Shown: one piece after another, positions 59,122-64,000 of the stretch
Layout of the letters: each line of letters opens with the position of its first letter
How positions within the stretch are numbered: position 1 is the first letter of the stretch
DNA from: Microbacterium sp. CBA3102
GTDB taxonomy: Bacteria > Actinomycetota > Actinomycetes > Actinomycetales > Microbacteriaceae
DNA length: 64,000 bases
NCBI RefSeq assembly: GCF_007954505.1
Contig: NZ_CP042412.1
Span: 1,426,001-1,490,000 of the forward strand
Reading direction: 5' to 3'
The notes under the pieces: generated by a model
Database searches by the model: none
What the model was told of the DNA's origin: nothing
What the model saw: the letters and a program-made list of their open reading frames with translations, nothing else
Position numbers and translations under genes: made by a program

Positions 59122-60180
59122 ATGGCGAAGAGCGAGCACCAGGCGCCTCGGCGCCCGACCCTGCGCATGGTGGCCGAACGGGCCGGGGTGTCGACCGCGA
59201 CCGTGTCGTATGTGTTCTCCGGACGGGCGGGGGCGGCCTCGGGGGCCGGCGTCGCCGAGGCCACGGCCGCACGGGTGCTGGCCGCGGCCGACGAGCTGAA
59301 CTACCGGCCGAACAGCGCGGCGCGGGCGATCCGCACGGGGCGCAGCGGCATGGTGCAGCTCTCGTTGCACATGCTCAGCGACCCGTGGTCCCTGGCGGTG
59401 GCCGACGCGGTGAACGACGAGGCGAACAAGCACGGACTCACCACGCTGATCCTCGCCGACGGCGACTGGCATGCCGCGCTCGACCGCGTCGAGAGCGACG
59501 TGGCCTATCTGGACGGCGTGGGACTCGACGAGCCCGCGCGGCAGAACCTCGCCGACCTCGTCCGGCGCGGGCAGCGTCTGGTGGTGTTCTCCGAGCACCT
59601 CGAACCCGAGGGATTCGACGTGATCCGCTCCGACGCGATCCCGGGGTGCGAGATCGCGATGGATCATCTGCTGGAGCGGCACACCGCGATCGGATGCATC
59701 GCCGCCGAGGGAGCGGTGCGCCTCGCCGGTGAGCAGGTCACGCGCTACACGCCCTACGTCGAGAAGCTGGCGGCCGCCGGCATCGAGCCGGAGCCGAACT
59801 GGACCGTGACGTATGCCGACACCCAGGCGAGCGCGTTCACGGCGGCGGTCGAGTTGCTGGCGGGCGAGAACCGGCCGCGGGCGGTGTACGCTACGACCGA
59901 CTTCGCCGCGATCGCCACGATCAACGCCGCGCACATGCTCGGTCTGCGGGTGCCGCACGACGTCGCGGTGGTGGGCGTCGGCAACACCCCGGACGCCCGC
60001 CTGATCGCGCCCACCCTGACGACCGTCGGCCCGACCGACTTCTACGAGAGGCAGGCGCGCATCATCGTCGACCGCGCCCTCGAGACCGAACCCACCCCCG
60101 GGCGCCTGCACGACTTCGCATGGACGCTCTTCCCCGGCGGATCCACCGACCTCGACGCCCCCGCACCGCGGGCCCGTTGA
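59122..60180 (+). CDS. LacI family transcriptional regulator
   Basis: 352 residues. Residues 12-70: PTLRMVAERAGVSTATVSYVFSG helix-turn-helix and a hinge helix ELNYRPNSAARAIRTGRSG; an Ala/Gly-rich insert lengthens the turn to the hinge. Residues 72-330: sugar-sensing domain, ending AVVGVGNTPDARLIAPTLTT. It lies inside the operon between the transporter and dehydrogenase genes, so it probably controls its own transcript through the tandem operators at 55933-55960. Confidence 0.92.
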   Translation: MAKSEHQAPRRPTLRMVAERAGVSTATVSYVFSGRAGAASGAGVAEATAARVLAAADELNYRPNSAARAIRTGRSGMVQLSLHMLSDPWSLAVADAVNDEANKHGLTTLILADGDWHAALDRVESDVAYLDGVGLDEPARQNLADLVRRGQRLVVFSEHLEPEGFDVIRSDAIPGCEIAMDHLLERHTAIGCIAAEGAVRLAGEQVTRYTPYVEKLAAAGIEPEPNWTVTYADTQASAFTAAVELLAGENRPRAVYATTDFAAIATINAAHMLGLRVPHDVAVVGVGNTPDARLIAPTLTTVGPTDFYERQARIIVDRALETEPTPGRLHDFAWTLFPGGSTDLDAPAPRAR

Positions 60181-60221
60181 CCTCGGCATCCCGCACAGAC
60201 TCATCACACAGAAGGACCATC

Positions 60222-61403
60222 GTGGATCTCCAGATCGGCATCATCGGCTTCGGCGCGCGCTCGACCCTCCAGGAAGAGGTGCATCGCCCCGGGCACGGAT
60301 CGCGCATCAGCGCCGTGTGCGACCTCGCCCCGCGCGCTCGCGAGGACGCCCGCGCCCTCGTCCCGGACGCGTTCATCACCGATTCGCTCGATGAGCTGCT
60401 GGCCTCGGGCGTCGACGCCGTCATGGTGCTCACCCCCGACGACACGCACGCCGCCCTCAGCATCCGGGCACTCGAAGCCGGAGTGCCGGTGTTCTGCGAG
60501 AAGCCCCTCGCGATCGACCTCGCCGACGCCGACCGGATGCTCGAGACCGCGCGCCGCACCGGCACCGGGCTCTACATCGGCCACAACATGCGGCACATGC
60601 CCGTGATCACCCTCATGCGCGGACTCATCCAGACCGGGCGCATCGGACAGGTCAAGGCTGTGTGGGTGCGGCACTTCGTCGGCCACGGCGGCGACTTCTA
60701 CTTCAAGGACTGGCACGCCGACCGCCGCCGCACCACGGGACTGCTCCTGCAGAAGGGCGCGCACGACATCGACATCATCCACTGGCTCGCCGGCGCGTAC
60801 ACCGAGAGGGTCTCCGCGATGGGGGCGCTGAGCGTGTACGGCGAGATCACCGACCGGCGTGACCGGACGGGGGAGCGGATGCCGGACTGGTTCAGCATGG
60901 ACAACTGGCCGCCGACCGCGCTCACCGGCCTGCACCCGGTGGTCGACGTCGAGGACATCTCGATGGTGAACATGCAGCTGGAGGGCGGGATCTTCGCGTC
61001 GTACCAGCAGTGCCACTTCACGCCCGACTACTGGCGCAACTACACCGTGATCGGCACCGAGGGGCGCATCGAGAACTTCGGCGATGTCGCAGGCAGCGAG
61101 GTCAAGCTGTGGAATCGGAGGCATGCGGGCGCGGCCGACGCCGACGAGACCTTCATCGTTCCCGAGGTCCCGGACGCGGGGCACGACGGCGCCGATGCGC
61201 TGCTCGTCGCCGAGTTCCTGCGGTTCGTGCGGCACGGTGGTCTGACGGCGACGTCACCGATCGCGGCGCGCGAGGCCGTGGCGGCCGGTATCCTCGCCAC
61301 CGCGTCGCTGCGGGGCGACGGCTCGGCGATCGAGATCCCCCCGCTGGATCCCGACCTCGTCGCCTACTTCGAGCGGGGTCAGGTCGAGGCCGCGCTGGTA
61401 TGA
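60222..61403 (+). CDS. Gfo/Idh/MocA family oxidoreductase, first of two paralogues
   Basis: 393 residues from GTG 60222 (AGAAGGAC upstream). N-terminal Rossmann domain IGIIGFGARSTLQ, catalytic Lys in FCEKPLAID, and the His/Asp pair in KGAHDIDIIHWLAG. Shared with the paralogue at 62392: GHNMRHMP, the FxKDWHA stretch, DNWPP, and QCHFTPDYWRNYTVIGTEGR. These enzymes oxidise or reduce sugars at C1-C3 with NAD(P). The typical GxGxxG is written GFGARS, hinting at a non-standard cofactor pocket. Confidence 0.9.
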   Translation: MDLQIGIIGFGARSTLQEEVHRPGHGSRISAVCDLAPRAREDARALVPDAFITDSLDELLASGVDAVMVLTPDDTHAALSIRALEAGVPVFCEKPLAIDLADADRMLETARRTGTGLYIGHNMRHMPVITLMRGLIQTGRIGQVKAVWVRHFVGHGGDFYFKDWHADRRRTTGLLLQKGAHDIDIIHWLAGAYTERVSAMGALSVYGEITDRRDRTGERMPDWFSMDNWPPTALTGLHPVVDVEDISMVNMQLEGGIFASYQQCHFTPDYWRNYTVIGTEGRIENFGDVAGSEVKLWNRRHAGAADADETFIVPEVPDAGHDGADALLVAEFLRFVRHGGLTATSPIAAREAVAAGILATASLRGDGSAIEIPPLDPDLVAYFERGQVEAALV

Positions 61404-62395
61404 GCGCACCGCGGGTCGCCACGAGATCGGTCTCATCGAGCACCGATCGCGTGCGGCTCGCGCTCGAATCCCTCGCGTTGGTCGTGCTCCTCGCGGCGAC
61501 CTGGGTCGTCGCGGGATACACGCTGGAGGGAGCCGGCGTCGGCGTGGTGTCTGCAGGGCGCACCGGCTTCGCGGCGCTCGGACTCCTGCTGCTCGCGCTG
61601 CTGTCGCGCCGGGGCGGAAGGCGATCCGCGCCGACGCACCCGCCCGTCTCCGCTCGCCGCTACACCTGGTGGCAGCTCGGGGTGCTCGCCTTCACCGGCG
61701 TCGCAGGCTACACGATGCTCTCGACCATCGCGATCGCGTTCGCCGGGCCCACCATCCCCAGCCTCATCCTCGCGCTGTCCCCCGTCGTCGTGCTTCTTCT
61801 GGAGAGCCTGCTGACGAGAGCTCGGGTTCGGCCCCTCGTACTGGTAGCGACCGTCATCGCCATCGCTGGTGCCGTGCTGTACATCGTTCCTCGCCTGCGC
61901 GGTGCCGCAGAGCCCGGCCTCGTCTGGGGGGTGCTGGCGGCCGTCGGCGCGATGCTCTCGATGGCCGTCTACGGGCTCTACTTCGCCCACGTCAATCGGG
62001 ACTACCGCGGCCCGATGACCCCGCGCATCCTGCCCGTCTTCACCCTGGGGAGCATGCCGCTGGTGGTGTGGGCGGCCGCGGAGGTGAGCGGCGGCGGGCC
62101 GGTGGCGCTGGTCACGCTCATCGCCCTGTTGGTGCTGGGGTTGGGGATCTACGTGCCCGCCTACGTGGTGCAGCACCGCATCATTCTGACCGCGGGCCCC
62201 GCCTATGCTGCGCTTCTCGGCCTGGCCGTACCGCCGGTCGTCGGCGTCGCCTCTGCTGCCGTCGGTCTCTCCCCGCTGCCGGGGCCCATGCAGGCGGGGG
62301 GCATCGTCCTCACCCTCGCGGGCATGCTCGCCGTGATCCGCATGAAGTTCCATCCATCGAATTCGACGAAGAACAAGAAGGAGTCACGCAGATGA
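61400..62395 (+). CDS. DMT superfamily (EamA) transporter
   Basis: 331 residues from ATG 61400 inside the previous stop (ATGA). Ten hydrophobic segments in two EamA repeats; GYTMLSTIAIAFAGPTIPSLILALSPV is the usual middle of repeat one. It is translationally tied to dehydrogenases on both sides, so it probably carries a substrate or product of their pathway, in or out. A Lys-rich tail (NSTKNKKESRR) ends the protein. Confidence 0.88.
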   Translation: MSAPRVATRSVSSSTDRVRLALESLALVVLLAATWVVAGYTLEGAGVGVVSAGRTGFAALGLLLLALLSRRGGRRSAPTHPPVSARRYTWWQLGVLAFTGVAGYTMLSTIAIAFAGPTIPSLILALSPVVVLLLESLLTRARVRPLVLVATVIAIAGAVLYIVPRLRGAAEPGLVWGVLAAVGAMLSMAVYGLYFAHVNRDYRGPMTPRILPVFTLGSMPLVVWAAAEVSGGGPVALVTLIALLVLGLGIYVPAYVVQHRIILTAGPAYAALLGLAVPPVVGVASAAVGLSPLPGPMQAGGIVLTLAGMLAVIRMKFHPSNSTKNKKESRR

Positions 62396-63573
62396 GTCAG
62401 ACGAAGATCAGGGTGGGGGTGGTCGGAGCAGGGCTCCGGTTCGCGCTCATGCGCGCCATCATCGAGCTGCCCAACAGTGCTTTTCACCTCGTGGCCGTCG
62501 CCGACCCGAGCTCGGCCGCACGGGACACCGTGAATGCGGAGCTGCCTGGAGTGCGGGTGTACGACCACCACCGTGAGCTCGTGGCTGATCCGGACGTCGA
62601 CGCCATCTTCGTGCTTACTCCGGATTTCCTCCACGCGGAGGTGGGGCTCGCGAGCCTCGCTGGGGGGAAGGCGACCTTCATCGAGAAGCCGCTGGCAACG
62701 TCGTTGGAGGACGCCGATGCGCTCATCGAGGCCGCTCGACGCACCGGAGCACTGCTGTATGTCGGGCATAACATGCGGCAGATGCCGCTCGTCGAGAAGA
62801 TGCGCGAGGTGGTCGAATCCGGCGCCATCGGTGAACCGCGAGCGTTCTGGATCCGCCATTTCATCGGACGCGGCGGCGACTACTTCTTCAAGGACTGGCA
62901 CGCCGAGAAGGCGCGCTCCGGGGGACTGCTCGTGCACAAGGGGAGTCACGACCTCGATGCCATGGCGCACATCCTCGGAACGCGCTACGTGAGTGTGCAA
63001 GGCTCGGGCGGCCTGACCGTCTACGACGGCGCGCATCGCCGCGAGCTCGACGCACCGGCGCCCGACGCCCGTTCACACATCGACAACTGGCCGCCGCTCG
63101 CCCAGCGGAACCTCAATCCGGCGCTTGACGTAGAAGACCTCTCGCACGTGAATCTCGTGTGCGAGAACGGCGTGCTCGGCACGTACATGCAGTGCCACTA
63201 CACTCCCGATTACTGGCGCAACTACTGCATCATCGGCACCGAGGGACGCGCCGAGAATTTCGGCGACGAAGGGGGCGACGGCGTCATCAGAGTGTGGACC
63301 ACTCGCCGCCGCGGCTACGACCCGGAGCCTGACATCGAGATCCGCCTCTCCGAGGACGCTGCCACGCAGGACGGGCACGACGGCGCGGACCTTCGTATCC
63401 TGCAGAACTTCGCCGACAGCTACCTCGGACGAGCGGAGCCGCTCACGTCCATCGATGCGGCCCGCAACGCGGTGGCTGTCGGACAGATTGCCGGCGCCTC
63501 GATCGATGGTGATGGGCGGATGCTCACCGTCCCGGTCGCCGCCAGCCTGACGGGAGGGCGGCGCGATGGCTGA
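62392..63573 (+). CDS. Gfo/Idh/MocA family oxidoreductase, second paralogue
   Basis: 393 residues, the same length as the paralogue at 60222, from ATG 62392 inside the transporter stop. Rossmann motif VGVVGAGLRFAL, Lys in FIEKPLATS, and KGSHDLDAMAHILG with the His-Asp pair. GRGGDYFFKDWHAEKARSGG and CHYTPDYWRNYCIIGTEGR match the first copy. The two are diverged duplicates, perhaps catalysing oxidation and reduction steps of one epimerisation or side-chain cleavage route. Overlaps the SDR gene by eight bases. Confidence 0.9.
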   Translation: MSQTKIRVGVVGAGLRFALMRAIIELPNSAFHLVAVADPSSAARDTVNAELPGVRVYDHHRELVADPDVDAIFVLTPDFLHAEVGLASLAGGKATFIEKPLATSLEDADALIEAARRTGALLYVGHNMRQMPLVEKMREVVESGAIGEPRAFWIRHFIGRGGDYFFKDWHAEKARSGGLLVHKGSHDLDAMAHILGTRYVSVQGSGGLTVYDGAHRRELDAPAPDARSHIDNWPPLAQRNLNPALDVEDLSHVNLVCENGVLGTYMQCHYTPDYWRNYCIIGTEGRAENFGDEGGDGVIRVWTTRRRGYDPEPDIEIRLSEDAATQDGHDGADLRILQNFADSYLGRAEPLTSIDAARNAVAVGQIAGASIDGDGRMLTVPVAASLTGGRRDG

Positions 63574-64000
63574 CGTCTTCGACCTCAACGGGCGCATCGC
63601 GCTCGTCACAGGAGGCGGCGGTGATATTGGCGCCGAGATCTCCCGCACACTCGCCGCTTCCGGGGCACGCGTCGCGGTGGCAGACATCGATGAGGGTGCC
63701 GCGGCGCGGGCGGCCGCCACCGCAGCGAATGCCGCTCGTGGCGAGGGGACAGCGCATGCGTTCGCTCTGGACGTGACGGATGCCGGCAGCATCGACCGCT
63801 GTTTCACCGCGGTCACCGAGCTCTGGGGCGAGCCCGACATCGTCGTGAACAACGCGATCGTCGCCTGTCCGATCCCGCCCCTGCCGCATGAGGCTCCTGA
63901 CGAGATCTGGGATCAAGACATCGACGTGATCCTCAAGGGCGGTTTCCGCTGTGCCCGGCGTGCGCTGCCGGCGATGATGGCGGCCGGAACCGGGGTCGTC
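63566..64000 (+). CDS. Short-chain dehydrogenase/reductase, N-terminal part (runs off the window end)
   Basis: 145 codons lie in the window from ATG 63566 (GGGAGG upstream). Cofactor motif VTGGGGDIGAEISRTLAASG and NNA (VVNNAIVACP) are classical SDR features; Asp in VADIDEG suggests NAD preference. The active-site Ser-Tyr-Lys lies beyond the window. It overlaps the second Gfo/Idh gene, so it is another sugar or polyol dehydrogenase of the same pathway. Confidence 0.9.
   Translation, partial: MADVFDLNGRIALVTGGGGDIGAEISRTLAASGARVAVADIDEGAAARAAATAANAARGEGTAHAFALDVTDAGSIDRCFTAVTELWGEPDIVVNNAIVACPIPPLPHEAPDEIWDQDIDVILKGGFRCARRALPAMMAAGTGVV

Overview
The window is high-GC, gene-dense DNA of an actinobacterium, most likely Microbacterium or a close relative in Microbacteriaceae. 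This rests on overall base composition and codon use, DtxR/IdeR-type iron boxes, a secreted HtaA-domain protein, a DUF3073 protein, a LAxTG-type wall-sorting signal, many GTG starts and 4-base start/stop overlaps, and apparent leaderless promoters. The genus is an inference; no rRNA or other marker is present. I saw no tRNA, rRNA, CRISPR array, insertion sequence or phage gene.

The layout is a chain of catabolic and uptake cassettes separated by short housekeeping stretches. (1) 1-10.2 kb: a DeoR-regulated carbohydrate operon (solute-binding lipoprotein, double ATPase, two permeases, FGGY kinase, M29 metallopeptidase-like protein, fused DhaK-DhaL kinase), with a BtpA/SgcQ-family gene leaving the same promoter region divergently. 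(2) 10.3-18.3 kb: an inositol-phosphatase-like gene, a 27-codon remnant of a VOC gene, and an iron-regulated heme locus: hmuTUV on the minus strand and a large cell-surface HtaA protein on the plus strand, with two DtxR boxes between them. (3) 18.5-23.4 kb: small conserved genes, purM, purF and a CynX/NimT-type MFS transporter. (4) 23.6-35.9 kb: a LacI regulator, a GH35 beta-galactosidase, a wall-anchored GH101 endo-alpha-N-acetylgalactosaminidase carrying an apparent single-base frameshift, and an ABC sugar importer. Four related operator-like sites tie this region together; it reads as a locus for mucin-type O-glycans (Gal-GalNAc). (5) 35.9-39.4 kb: MOSC protein, DUF3073, universal stress protein, and an autoregulated PadR/DUF4097 pair. 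(6) 39.5-51.0 kb: a GntR-linked acid-sugar island. Six consecutive 4-base overlaps couple a uronate-dehydrogenase-like enzyme, a 2-hydroxyacid dehydrogenase, a hydroxypyruvate-isomerase-like enzyme, an Asp/Glu-racemase-like protein, a DUF1537 (OtnK-type) kinase, an OtnC-type aldolase and a solute-binding-fold protein without a signal peptide. These are flanked by two nucleoside hydrolases, a cytidine-deaminase-like gene and an MHS transporter. (7) 51-55.6 kb: a MerR/TipAS regulator, a small membrane protein, a nitroreductase, a FAD/Rieske oxidoreductase and paired CrcB fluoride channels. (8) 55.7-64 kb: another ABC sugar operon with its LacI regulator and tandem LacI-type operators, two paralogous Gfo/Idh/MocA dehydrogenases around a DMT-type transporter, and the start of an SDR gene cut by the window end.

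The strongest candidates for something not yet described are the acid-sugar/nucleoside-hydrolase island (6), the M29 plus DhaKL carbohydrate operon (1), and the actinobacterial O-glycan locus (4). Intergenic regions also hold several long palindromes, including a 76-bp nearly perfect one without a loop that has a relative about 18 kb away. Substrates for all three ABC systems are inferred from context only.
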